The notes under the pieces were generated by a model, which was not told the origin of the DNA, searched no databases, and was given only the letters and a program-made list of their open reading frames with translations. 10,209 nt of DNA from Xanthobacteraceae bacterium (GTDB taxonomy: Bacteria; Pseudomonadota; Alphaproteobacteria; Rhizobiales; Xanthobacteraceae): positions 1 to 10,209 of the forward strand of contig JASHWN010000179.1 in NCBI GenBank assembly GCA_030044035.1. The letters are read 5' to 3'. Positions within the stretch are counted from its first letter, which is position 1; each line of letters opens with the position of its first letter. Below, one piece after another: positions 1-6,708 of the stretch. Position numbers and translations under genes: made by a program.

Positions 1-86
1 TGGTACTCCGGGTTTGCAACCAACATTTTATTTTTGTAAAGGTCGATCAGGTCGCGGATCGACTTCCATTCGTGTTCTGACTTCAT
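1..86 (-). CDS. DUF262 domain protein, N-terminal fragment (runs off left edge)
   Basis: Reading leftward from an ATG at 86-84, 28 codons are open to the window edge. The peptide contains SIRDLIDLYKNKMLVANPEY. This fits the start of the DUF262 (GmrS/DndB-like, ParB-fold) domain, where a helix is followed by a conserved 'NPxYQRxxVW' nucleotide-binding motif; the last residues seen would be the NPEY of that motif. A purine-rich site (GAGGGGAG, about 95-104 on the minus strand) sits at normal spacing before the ATG and supports this start. DUF262 proteins include nucleases and NTPases of GmrSD-type restriction systems and other phage-defence proteins; the exact type cannot be judged from 28 residues. 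It lies just beyond the 3' end of the tRNA-Arg gene, a usual place for mobile DNA. The family call rests on one short motif. Confidence 0.6.
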   Translation of the reverse strand, partial: MKSEHEWKSIRDLIDLYKNKMLVANPEY

Positions 87-270
87 CGGTATAGCTCCCC
101 TCGAAGCCACGCTTCCCGGAATGAGGCACGGCGAGACCGCGCCGGACACAATATACGCCTTCATGTGGATATACGCCTTCATGTGGCGGTGCGCCGCGCT
201 CTGAAATCCTGTCGCCAATGGCTGTCGCCAGTGTCGCCAAACTGGCTGCTAAGTAGTTGATTTTGTTGGA
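87..270. other. Intergenic spacer between DUF262 gene and tRNA-Arg
   Basis: This 184-base stretch holds the ribosome binding site of the leftward DUF262 gene and an 18-base tandem duplication (151-186). I see no convincing gene. No T-rich terminator follows the tRNA 3' end, and no integrase or direct repeat of the tRNA end is visible on this side. Confidence 0.5.
151..186. repeat. Perfect 18-bp tandem duplication
   Basis: The unit atatacgccttcatgtgg occurs twice back to back (151-168 and 169-186) with no mismatch. It lies upstream of the DUF262 gene. Two copies are too few for a CRISPR or iteron array; a recent slippage duplication or a paired regulator-binding site are both possible. Confidence 0.9.
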
Positions 271-347
271 TGGCGCGCCCGAAGAGATTCGAACTCCTGA
301 CCCCCAGATTCGTAGTCTGGTGCTCTATCCAGCTGAGCTACGGGCGC
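271..347 (-). tRNA. tRNA-Arg (anticodon ACG)
   Basis: Read on the minus strand, the gene starts GCGCCCGTAGCTCAGCTGG at 347 and ends CGGGCGC-G-CCA at 271. The acceptor stem is a perfect 7-bp GCGCCCG/CGGGCGC pair (347-341 with 281-275), followed by discriminator G at 274 and an encoded CCA (273-271). The D-arm (GCTCAG...AGAGC), an anticodon stem CCAGA/TCTGG around loop CTACGAA, and a T-arm with TTCGAAT are all present. Anticodon ACG, normally edited to ICG, reads CGU, CGC and CGA. The gene is complete and looks functional. Its 3' end points at the DUF262 gene. Confidence 0.97.
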
Positions 348-654
348 TTTGGCGTCGCGGCAAAACCGGCCGCCAGAGGCGGCCTGCGGCGCGCGCCATA
401 GCTATAGGCTGCGGCGTTTCTTGGCAAGGCGAGCGGATCGGCGCCGCGGCGGCGCCGCCGCTTTTCGCGGCCTATAGCAGGGTCATTTTAGATTGAAGCG
501 GCCTCGCGCCTGCCATTTATCCGTCACCCTGAGGTGGCCGCAAAGCGGCCCTCGAAGGGCGACGGCCCGGGCCGCGCATCCTTCGAGGCTCGCTTCGCTC
601 GCACCTCAGGATGACGGATCGTCGGTGGGTGAATCCGTTTCAACCAGCAATGCG
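348..654. other. Intergenic region between tRNA-Arg and histidine kinase end
   Basis: About 307 bases without a credible gene. Leader side of the tRNA: a perfect hairpin at 368-384 (GGCCGCC, loop AGA, GGCGGCC). An 8-bp inverted pair gctatagg (401-408) and cctatagc (471-478). On the minus strand, TTGCCA (427-422) lies 15-17 bases before TATAGC-like bases (406-399), a weak candidate tRNA promoter. A GC palindrome (446-461) is followed by four T. A large palindromic repeat occupies 521-617. The open frames here carry tRNA or repeat sequence and look spurious. Confidence 0.5.
521..617. repeat. Dispersed palindromic intergenic repeat
   Basis: The outer arms 521-536 (ccgtcaccctgaggtg) and 602-617 (cacctcaggatgacgg) are inverted copies with 15 of 16 bases matching. 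A nested pair cctcgaagg (550-558) and ccttcgagg (580-588) continues the cruciform, and ggccgc-aaa-gcggcc (536-550) forms its own small hairpin. From memory, sequences of the form 'gtcatcctgaggtgcgagcgaagcgagcc...' recur between genes in many Bradyrhizobium and Rhodopseudomonas genomes; this is not verified here. It lies 38 bases past the histidine kinase stop codon, so it may end or stabilise that transcript. Confidence 0.8.
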
Positions 655-2130
655 CTAGGCGTGCGCCCGGGCGCCGCGATGCGCCGAAAGCTCGACGGCG
701 CGGTCTGGAATAGTCAGCCGCAGCGTGGCGCCGATGGTGCCCTCGACCAGCCGGATTTCGCCGCCATGGGCGCGCACCAGCTCGGCGGCGATGGCGAGAC
801 CCAGTCCGGTGCCGCCGGTGCGGGTCGAGCCCTGGAACGCCTCGAACAGATGCGCCTGCGCCTTTTCGGAAAAGCCGGGGCCGGTGTCCGAAACCTCGAT
901 GACAACAACTGCGCCCTCGCGCCGGCCGGTAATGCGGATCTGGTCGCGGCCGGGATCGCGCGAGGCGCGGCTTTCCATGGCCTGCACGGCATTGCGGGCG
1001 AGGTTGAGCAGGATGCGGAACAGCTGGTCGTAATCGGCTTCGACCGTCAAGCCGCGCTCCACCGCGCTGATCCAGCGGATCGGCGCGTCGGGGCCGAGAT
1101 TGAGCGTCTCGTGCACCTCCTCGACCAGCGGCTCGAGCAGGATCGGCCGGCGTTCCGGCGGCGGTTCCTGCAGCCGGCCGTAGGACAGCGTCGATTGGCA
1201 GAACGCGATGGCGCGTTCCAGCGCCTGCATCAGCTTCGGCGCAAAGCGCTGCACGGTGGGGTCGGGCAGCTTGGCGAGCCGATCGGAAAACAGCTGCGCC
1301 GACGACAACAGGTTGCGCAGGTCGTGATTGATCTTGGACACCGCGAGGCCCAGCGCGGCAAGCCGGTTCTTCTGGTGCAGCATCGAGGCCAGCTCGGTCT
1401 GCATGGCGGCGAGTTCGCGCTCGGCGGTGCCGATCTCATCGGCGCGCACCGAAGGCACGATGATGCGGTCGCTGTTTTCCGGGTCGGCGCGGAACGCCAT
1501 CATGTTGGCGGTGACGCGGCGCATCGGCCGCACGAACAGATAATGCAGCGCCAGATAGACCAGTGCGGCGGTGACGGCGGAGATCAGCAGCGAACCGAGC
1601 AGGATGTCGACCGAATCGCGCAGCATGGCGGTGCGCAGCGGCCGCTCATCCATAACGAGGTCGATGTATTCGCCGCCCATCGGCGCCGGGCCCTTGACGC
1701 GCATCACCTCGTTCTTGCCGCTGAGCATGGTCTTGAACGCGTCCACCACCGCCGTGAAGGTGCCGACGTTGCGCATGTCGAACACGTCCGCATCGGCGAC
1801 CGTCGGTATCGGCGCGTCGCTCGGCTGCAGCATGTAATGAGTGTCGCCGATCTTCATCGCCACGGCGCGCGCCCCGATCGAGCCGAGAATTTTCTTGGCC
1901 AGCGGGTCCGGCACCATGCCGTTCGGCGAGGCTTCCAGCACCAGCGCCGCGGTCTTGGCGACTTCGAGGTGATCGCGCAGCCAATTGACGCGGAAGCTCG
2001 CGACCGAAGGCACATAGATCAGCACCTCCGCGATCATCACGAACAGGATCGTGAGAAGGAGGAGCTTCCCGGAGAGCCCAAAACGCGGGGCACGGACCGG
2101 TTCCGGCCGTGCCGCGGATTCATCGGTCAT
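655..2130 (-). CDS. Membrane-bound sensor histidine kinase (HAMP, HisKA, HATPase)
   Basis: A 491-residue two-component sensor kinase. In order: TM helix about 20-42, an extracytoplasmic sensor region about 45-172 of no type I recognise, a second TM helix about 173-199, a HAMP linker about 200-250, a HisKA domain with H-box KINHDLRN (phospho-acceptor His about 269), and a C-terminal ATPase domain with N-box NLARNAVQAM (Asn about 380), G1 box DTGPGF (about 415-420) and G2 box GGTGLGLAIA (about 439). All catalytic motifs are intact, so it should autophosphorylate. The ATG at 2130 is preferred: GAGG lies 9 bases upstream, whereas an in-frame TTG at 2136 would leave only 3. No receiver domain or response regulator gene is adjacent, so its partner is elsewhere. 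It follows the oxidoreductase gene on the same strand after 183 bases; co-transcription is possible but unproven. The signal is unknown. Confidence 0.92.
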   Translation of the reverse strand: MTDESAARPEPVRAPRFGLSGKLLLLTILFVMIAEVLIYVPSVASFRVNWLRDHLEVAKTAALVLEASPNGMVPDPLAKKILGSIGARAVAMKIGDTHYMLQPSDAPIPTVADADVFDMRNVGTFTAVVDAFKTMLSGKNEVMRVKGPAPMGGEYIDLVMDERPLRTAMLRDSVDILLGSLLISAVTAALVYLALHYLFVRPMRRVTANMMAFRADPENSDRIIVPSVRADEIGTAERELAAMQTELASMLHQKNRLAALGLAVSKINHDLRNLLSSAQLFSDRLAKLPDPTVQRFAPKLMQALERAIAFCQSTLSYGRLQEPPPERRPILLEPLVEEVHETLNLGPDAPIRWISAVERGLTVEADYDQLFRILLNLARNAVQAMESRASRDPGRDQIRITGRREGAVVVIEVSDTGPGFSEKAQAHLFEAFQGSTRTGGTGLGLAIAAELVRAHGGEIRLVEGTIGATLRLTIPDRAVELSAHRGARAHA

Positions 2131-2313
2131 CGCCAAAAACCTCGCGGCGCTTCTCTTTCGCCAACTCCGTCCGGTCGCACCGGCGTCCGCCGGCTAACCT
2201 CGGAATGTCAGAAACACCGCAACCCGCCATCTTCATCGGTGTGGCTTTCGGATTTGATGTCGCTTTCGGGCGCCGGCCAAAGCCGCCCGCCAAACCCGCC
2301 GCCGCACCGTGCG

Positions 2314-3750
2314 TCAGCCGAAGCGACGCAGCCAACCTATGATGCGACGCACCCGCGCGCTCGTCAAACCCCGCATAAAATAGGTGATGGCGGCCCGTTT
2401 TCCCACCTCCGCGTAGGTCGGGTAAGGCGCGATCAGGCCGGCCATGGCGCCGATCGGTAGGCGCTGGCCGATGGCCAATGCCCATAACGCGATGTTTTCG
2501 CTCGCTTGCGCGCCGACGATCGTGGCGCCGAGAATTTGGCCGCGTCCGTCGGTCACGACCTTGATGTGTCCGGCGGTCGCGCCGGTCGCCGCCGCACGGT
2601 CGTTCTCGCTGTAAGGCCAGCGCAGGATGCGGATCGCGCCGGCCGCTGCCCGCGCCTCCTGTTCGGTAAGACCGACCCGGGCCAGTTCGGGGTCGGTGAA
2701 CGTCACGCTGGCAACGGCGCGTTGGTCCACCGCTATCGGGTGGCGAAACAGGGCGTTGCGGACGACGAGACCGGCATGATGGCTGGCAAGGTGGGTCGAT
2801 TTGGAGCCGCCGATCACGTCGCCGATGGCGTACACCTTCTTGTTGGTGGTGCGCAGCCGCTTGTCCACAGTGATACCGTTGCGATCATGGCCGATGCCGG
2901 CCGCATCGAGGTCAAGGTCCTCGACGTTCGGCTTGCGGCCGGCCGCCAACAACAGGTGGGTGCCTTCGATCGTTTCCTCCGCCGTGCTCTGGCGCCCTGA
3001 TGCCTGGATCACGACCTGAACACGCGCCAGGACTCGCCGCACTTGCAGAATACGGACGCCCGTGCGCAGCCGCACGCCCTCGCCGTCGAGCGCATCGAGC
3101 ACGATCGCCGTGCATTCGGGATCCTCGCGACGCAACGGCGTCTCGCGCTCGAGCACGGTCACATCGGAGCCGAGGCGGCGAAACGCCTGAGCCAGTTCGA
3201 GGCCGATCCGTCCGGCGCCGACGATAATGAGGTGGCGCGGGCAGTCCGGCAGATCGAATGCGGTTTGCGGAACCAGATAGGGCGTTTCGCTCAAGCCCGG
3301 AATCGGCGGGATGAGCGGCGACGCGCCGGTCGCGATGATGAAGCGTCGGGCTTTGATGCGCAGATCGCCGACCGCCACGGTCGCCGCGTCGGCAAATCGT
3401 GCCTTGCCGGCAACGACGCGCACGCCGAGCCCGGTAAAGCGCTCGGGCGACATCAGTGGCGTCACGGCCTCGATCGCGCCGCGCACATGGGCGTTGACGG
3501 CGGCAAAATCGACGCCGGATCGCACGCTTTTCACGCCGAACGCCGCGCCGGTGCGCAACGCATTGGCGTGCTCGGCGGCGGCCAGAAAAGCCCTTGCCGG
3601 CACCGCCCCGGTCAGGGTTTGGCCGCCCATGCGGCCCTTCTCGATGAGCACGACCGGCACCCCCATGGCCGCAGCCGCGGCGGCGGCCGCAAGCCCGCCG
3701 GTGCCGGCGCCGATAACGCAGATGTCAGGTTCGCTGCTTTCGAGGGGCAT
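2314..3750 (-). CDS. FAD/NAD(P) disulfide-oxidoreductase-fold protein lacking redox cysteines
   Basis: A 478-residue protein with the architecture of dihydrolipoamide dehydrogenase or mercuric reductase. FAD motif VIGAGTGG is at about 12-19, NAD(P) motif VGAGRIGLELA at about 177-187, second FAD motif KVYAIGDV at about 305-312, and a C-terminal dimerisation domain from about 345. Active members carry a GGxCxNxGCxPSK redox disulfide; here the stretch reads GGQTLTGAVPAR (42-53), with neither cysteine. The C-terminal catalytic HPTxxE is YPTYAE (443-448), His replaced by Tyr. It therefore probably binds FAD and NAD(P)H but cannot do classical dithiol-disulfide chemistry; substrate unknown. The ATG at 3750 starts just before the FAD domain, though its ribosome binding site is poor. 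An in-frame ATG at 3870 would add 40 residues with three Cys. The frame is intact, so this is not simply a pseudogene. Confidence 0.88.
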   Translation of the reverse strand: MPLESSEPDICVIGAGTGGLAAAAAAAAMGVPVVLIEKGRMGGQTLTGAVPARAFLAAAEHANALRTGAAFGVKSVRSGVDFAAVNAHVRGAIEAVTPLMSPERFTGLGVRVVAGKARFADAATVAVGDLRIKARRFIIATGASPLIPPIPGLSETPYLVPQTAFDLPDCPRHLIIVGAGRIGLELAQAFRRLGSDVTVLERETPLRREDPECTAIVLDALDGEGVRLRTGVRILQVRRVLARVQVVIQASGRQSTAEETIEGTHLLLAAGRKPNVEDLDLDAAGIGHDRNGITVDKRLRTTNKKVYAIGDVIGGSKSTHLASHHAGLVVRNALFRHPIAVDQRAVASVTFTDPELARVGLTEQEARAAAGAIRILRWPYSENDRAAATGATAGHIKVVTDGRGQILGATIVGAQASENIALWALAIGQRLPIGAMAGLIAPYPTYAEVGKRAAITYFMRGLTSARVRRIIGWLRRFG

Positions 3751-4090
3751 GGGCCGGATAAACGCACCGCGATGGATTTTGACAATCGGTTCGGGAGGTT
3801 CACCCAAGTTAATGGGCCGCCATACGGGGCAATTTGCCAAGCTTAAGCACCGCGCGCAGCGAATTTCCATCTCATCCGCGCCGGTTCCGGACCGGCAAGG
3901 CGGTTGTAAGCCACTCCGCCGCAACGCCGTGCGGGCCTGATTTGACGGAGCCGGAGGGGTCCCGTATAAGCCGCCGCAATCGCCCGCCTGCGGATCCGAT
4001 CGGCAAGGCGCGGCACGCACGGCCTAAAGGCTCAATCGGCGGGTAAAGCGGGCGCACCGGCCATTTCGAGCGCGAGCGGAGACAATTTCC
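3751..4090. other. Divergent intergenic region: oxidoreductase and rpmH
   Basis: Depending on the oxidoreductase start, up to 340 bases separate the two genes. The right part holds the rpmH promoter (3942-3970) and a leader of roughly 115 bases with ribosome binding site GGAG at 4078-4081. The left part (3751-3870) stays open in the oxidoreductase frame and could be its true N-terminus. No clear promoter for the leftward gene was found. Confidence 0.5.
3942..3970 (+). promoter_or_regulatory. Sigma70-type promoter of the rpmH operon
   Basis: A -35 hexamer TTGACG (3942-3947) and a -10 hexamer TATAAG (3965-3970) are separated by exactly 17 bases. This is close to the housekeeping consensus TTGACA-N17-TATAAT. 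Transcription would start near 3977, giving a leader of about 114 bases before rpmH. A strong constitutive promoter is expected for ribosomal protein L34 and RNase P protein genes. Confidence 0.8.
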
Positions 4091-4225
4091 GTGAAACGGA
4101 CCTATCAGCCGAGCAAATTGGTGCGCAAGCGCCGCCACGGCTTTCGCGCGCGTATGGCTACCAAAGGCGGCCGCAAGGTCGTGGCGGCGCGGCGCGCTCA
4201 TGGGCGCAAGCGCCTGAGCGCGTGA
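4091..4225 (+). CDS. rpmH: Large ribosomal subunit protein bL34
   Basis: A 44-residue, highly basic protein reading (M)[20 protein letters not shown] and ending in KRLSA. This matches bL34 along its whole length, including the conserved KRTYQPSxxxRxRxHGFxxRM core and the GRxVxxxRRxxGRxxLSA tail. bL34 is part of the large ribosomal subunit and binds 23S rRNA. The start is GTG at 4091, placed by GGAG at 4078-4081 with a 9-base spacer. It is the first gene after the 3942-3970 promoter, and rnpA follows 62 bases later, the order found in most bacteria. Confidence 0.98.
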   Translation: MKRTYQPSKLVRKRRHGFRARMATKGGRKVVAARRAHGRKRLSA

Positions 4226-4287
4226 CGGGGTGGCGTCCGCCGAGACGTGTACCGGTTCTAAGTCCCCTTTAGCCAAGCTCGTGTGCC

Positions 4288-4728
4288 ATGGAGCGGTTGA
4301 AGCGCCGGGTCGATTTTCGGGCAGCCGCCGGCGCGATGCGGGCGCCTGCGGCCGCGTTCGTGTTGCAGGCGCGTTGCCGCGCCGACAATGACGCGGTGCG
4401 CGTCGGCTTCACCGTATCGCGGCAGGTCGGCAATGCCGTGGAGCGCAACCGGGTGCGGCGCCGCCTGCGCGAAATGATGCGATTGGCCGGCGCGGGCACG
4501 TTGCAGGCCGGCCATGATTACGTACTGATAGGGCGCCGTGCCGCACTTGACCGCCCGTTCGGTGAGATGATGCAGGATTTGGCCGCGGCCGCGCGGCGGA
4601 TTCATGGTTCAGCACCTGAGGGAACTGGTGGTGCCCCGAAACGACCCTTACATGAAGCGCGGTCCCCGGCCGGCAAACGGTCGCTGTCCGCCCGAAAGCC
4701 GCTGCAGGCGGTCCGTTCCGAGCGTTGA
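4288..4728 (+). CDS. rnpA: Ribonuclease P protein component
   Basis: A 146-residue basic protein, the protein subunit of RNase P, which with the M1-type RNA removes 5' leaders from pre-tRNAs. The start MERLKRRVDF is typical of the family, followed by VGFTVSRQVGNAVERNRVRRRL (about 39-60) containing the diagnostic RNR core (Arg53-Asn54-Arg55). Family members usually have about 110-130 residues; here the last 35 or so (rich in Pro, Ala, Arg, Lys, Ser) form a basic and probably disordered tail. The ATG at 4288 is forced by an in-frame TAG at 4270-4272, but no clear ribosome binding site precedes it, so translation may depend on coupling to or read-on from rpmH. Its TGA abuts the yidC ATG with no gap. 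No yidD lies between rnpA and yidC. Confidence 0.97.
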   Translation: MERLKRRVDFRAAAGAMRAPAAAFVLQARCRADNDAVRVGFTVSRQVGNAVERNRVRRRLREMMRLAGAGTLQAGHDYVLIGRRAALDRPFGEMMQDLAAAARRIHGSAPEGTGGAPKRPLHEARSPAGKRSLSARKPLQAVRSER

Positions 4729-6573
4729 ATGAACGAGCACAAGAACACCATCCTCGCCATTATCTTGTCGCTGATCGTGGTGGTCGGCTGGGAGTATTTC
4801 TTCGCCCGGCCGGAACTGCAAAATCAGCCGCCGCAGCAGCAACAGCAGGAGCAGACGCAGGCGAATAAGCCGAGCGCCGCCCAACCCGCGGCGCCTGCCG
4901 GCAATGCCCCGGCGGCGCCGAACGTTCCTTCCGGGCAGACGCCGACGCAAACCCGCGCCTCGGTGCTCGCCGGCTTGCCGCATGTCGATATCGACACGCC
5001 GCGGCTGCGCGGCAGCATCGACCTGAAGGGCGGCCGCATCGACAATTTGTCGCTCGAGCAATATCGGGAAACCACCGATCCCAATTCACCGCCGATCGTA
5101 CTGTTGTCGCCGTCGGGCGCGCCGGACGCCTTTTACGCCGAGTTCGGCTGGGTGCCCGCTTCCGGCAGCAACGAACCGGTGCCCGGCCCGGATACGCAGT
5201 GGCAGCAGGAGGGCAGCGGCGCGCTCGGCATCGATCGCCCGGTGACGCTGACCTATGACAACGGCCACGGCTTGGTGTTCCGCCGTACCATCTCGATCGA
5301 CGATCATTATCTCTTCAACATCAAGGACGCGGTGCAGAACAAAGGCGCGAGCCCGGTCACGCTGTTCCCCTACGCGCTGGTGTCGCGTCACGGCACGCCA
5401 GAAGTGCTGGGCTACTACATCCTGCACGAGGGCTTGATCGGCGTCATGGGCGATGCCGGCCTGCAGGAAGCGACCTACAAGCAGATCAACGAGAAGAAGA
5501 GCGAAAGTTGGGACGCCACCAACGCCTGGCTCGGCTTTACCGACAAGTATTGGGCTACGGTGCTGTTGCCTGACACCAGCGCCAGGGTGAAGGCGCGCTT
5601 CTCCGCCGCCGAGGCCGGCGGCCAGCCGACTTACCAGGCCGATTATCTGGCCGACCCGCAGACCATCGCACCCGGCGCACGCGGCAGCACCGAGACGCGG
5701 CTATTTGCCGGCGCCAAGGAAGTCTCCGTCGTCGGCATCGATTTCCCGCTCGGGCCCGGCGGCTACAATCAGTCGCTGCACCTCAACCATTTCGACCTGT
5801 TGATCGACTGGGGCTGGTTCTATTTCATCACCAAGCCGATGTTCCTGGCGCTCGACTTCTTCAACAACCTGGTCGGCAATTTCGGCCTCGCCATTCTGAT
5901 CGTCACCGTGCTGGTGAAGGCGCTGTTCTTCCCGCTCGCCAACAAATCCTACGCATCGATGGCGAAGATGAAGGCGGTGCAGCCGCAGATGGCGATGATC
6001 AAGGAGCGTTACGCCGACGACCGCACCAAGCAGCAACAGGCGATGATGGAGCTGTACCGGAAGGAGCAGATCAATCCCGTCGCCGGCTGCTTGCCGATCG
6101 CGATCCAGATTCCGGTGTTCTTCTCGCTCTATAAGGTGCTGTTCATCACCATCGAGATGCGGCACGCGCCGTTCTACGGCTGGATCCACGATCTGTCGGC
6201 GGCCGACCCGACCAACATTTTCACGCTCGGCGGCCTGATTCCGTTCGATCCCTCGGTCATCCCGGTGCTCGGCGGCTTCCTGCATCTCGGCTTTTGGCCG
6301 GCGATCATGGGCGTCACCATGTGGGTGCAGATGAAGCTCAACCCGGCGCCGCCCGATCCGGCGCAGCAGATGATCTTCAACTGGATGCCGGTGATCTTCA
6401 CTTTCATGCTGGCGCATTTCCCCGCCGGCCTGGTGATCTACTGGGCCTGGAACAACACGCTGTCGGTGATCCAGCAGAGTGCGATCATGCACCGCAACGG
6501 CGCCAAGATTCAGCTGTGGGACAATCTCAAGAGCACGTTCGTCAAGCCGAAACCGAAGGCGCCGGCGGAGTAG
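4729..6573 (+). CDS. yidC: Membrane protein insertase YidC (Oxa1 family)
   Basis: A 614-residue insertase that places and folds inner-membrane proteins, alone or with SecYEG. N-terminal TM helix about 7-26 (NTILAIILSLIVVVGWEYFF), then a Gln/Pro/Ala-rich linker about 31-75, then the large periplasmic P1 domain to about 350. The conserved five-helix core follows: a helix from about 384 with Lys397 in TVLVKALFFP, where E. coli has the groove Arg366 (Lys is, as I recall, normal in alphaproteobacteria), a cytoplasmic hairpin SYASMAKMKAVQPQM, GCLPIAIQIPVFFSLYKVLF about 453-472, and two more helices about 515-536 and 551-575. A short basic tail KPKPKAPAE ends it. The ATG directly follows the rnpA stop, so translation is likely coupled. 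In many relatives engB (yihA) follows; here the next gene is convergent. Confidence 0.98.
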   Translation: MNEHKNTILAIILSLIVVVGWEYFFARPELQNQPPQQQQQEQTQANKPSAAQPAAPAGNAPAAPNVPSGQTPTQTRASVLAGLPHVDIDTPRLRGSIDLKGGRIDNLSLEQYRETTDPNSPPIVLLSPSGAPDAFYAEFGWVPASGSNEPVPGPDTQWQQEGSGALGIDRPVTLTYDNGHGLVFRRTISIDDHYLFNIKDAVQNKGASPVTLFPYALVSRHGTPEVLGYYILHEGLIGVMGDAGLQEATYKQINEKKSESWDATNAWLGFTDKYWATVLLPDTSARVKARFSAAEAGGQPTYQADYLADPQTIAPGARGSTETRLFAGAKEVSVVGIDFPLGPGGYNQSLHLNHFDLLIDWGWFYFITKPMFLALDFFNNLVGNFGLAILIVTVLVKALFFPLANKSYASMAKMKAVQPQMAMIKERYADDRTKQQQAMMELYRKEQINPVAGCLPIAIQIPVFFSLYKVLFITIEMRHAPFYGWIHDLSAADPTNIFTLGGLIPFDPSVIPVLGGFLHLGFWPAIMGVTMWVQMKLNPAPPDPAQQMIFNWMPVIFTFMLAHFPAGLVIYWAWNNTLSVIQQSAIMHRNGAKIQLWDNLKSTFVKPKPKAPAE

Positions 6574-6708
6574 CGGCGCGTCGCTGGGCGTCGCTGCTTG
6601 TTCGCCGCGTCTTGTCATCCGCGGGCGCAATGTGCCGTTCCCTGATCGAGAAAAGATCAGCCGGAGTAAGTCTGCTGAATCATAGCGCGCGTTCGACAGC
6701 GCCAATCG
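6574..6708. other. Convergent intergenic region with small hairpins
   Basis: The ends of yidC and the chemotaxis gene face each other across 135 bases. A hairpin ctgatc-gagaaaa-gatcag (6642-6660) could act on either strand, but no run of T follows on either side. A 9-base direct repeat gcgtcgctg (6578-6586 and 6588-6596) lies between gcggcg (6573-6578) and cgccgc (6603-6608). None of these is a standard intrinsic terminator. Confidence 0.4.

Noticed and set aside
151..186. A CRISPR or iteron array
   Set aside because: There are only two adjacent copies and no spacers.
446..465. A GC palindrome followed by TTTT as an intrinsic terminator
   Set aside because: The T-run is on the plus strand, where no gene ends; four T is short and the flanking genes run leftward.
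493..2460. A 655-codon plus-strand open frame opposite the histidine kinase
   Set aside because: It is the antisense shadow of a clear kinase gene; the product is a low-complexity Arg/His/Gly/Gln-rich chain with no domain, and the length follows from high GC.
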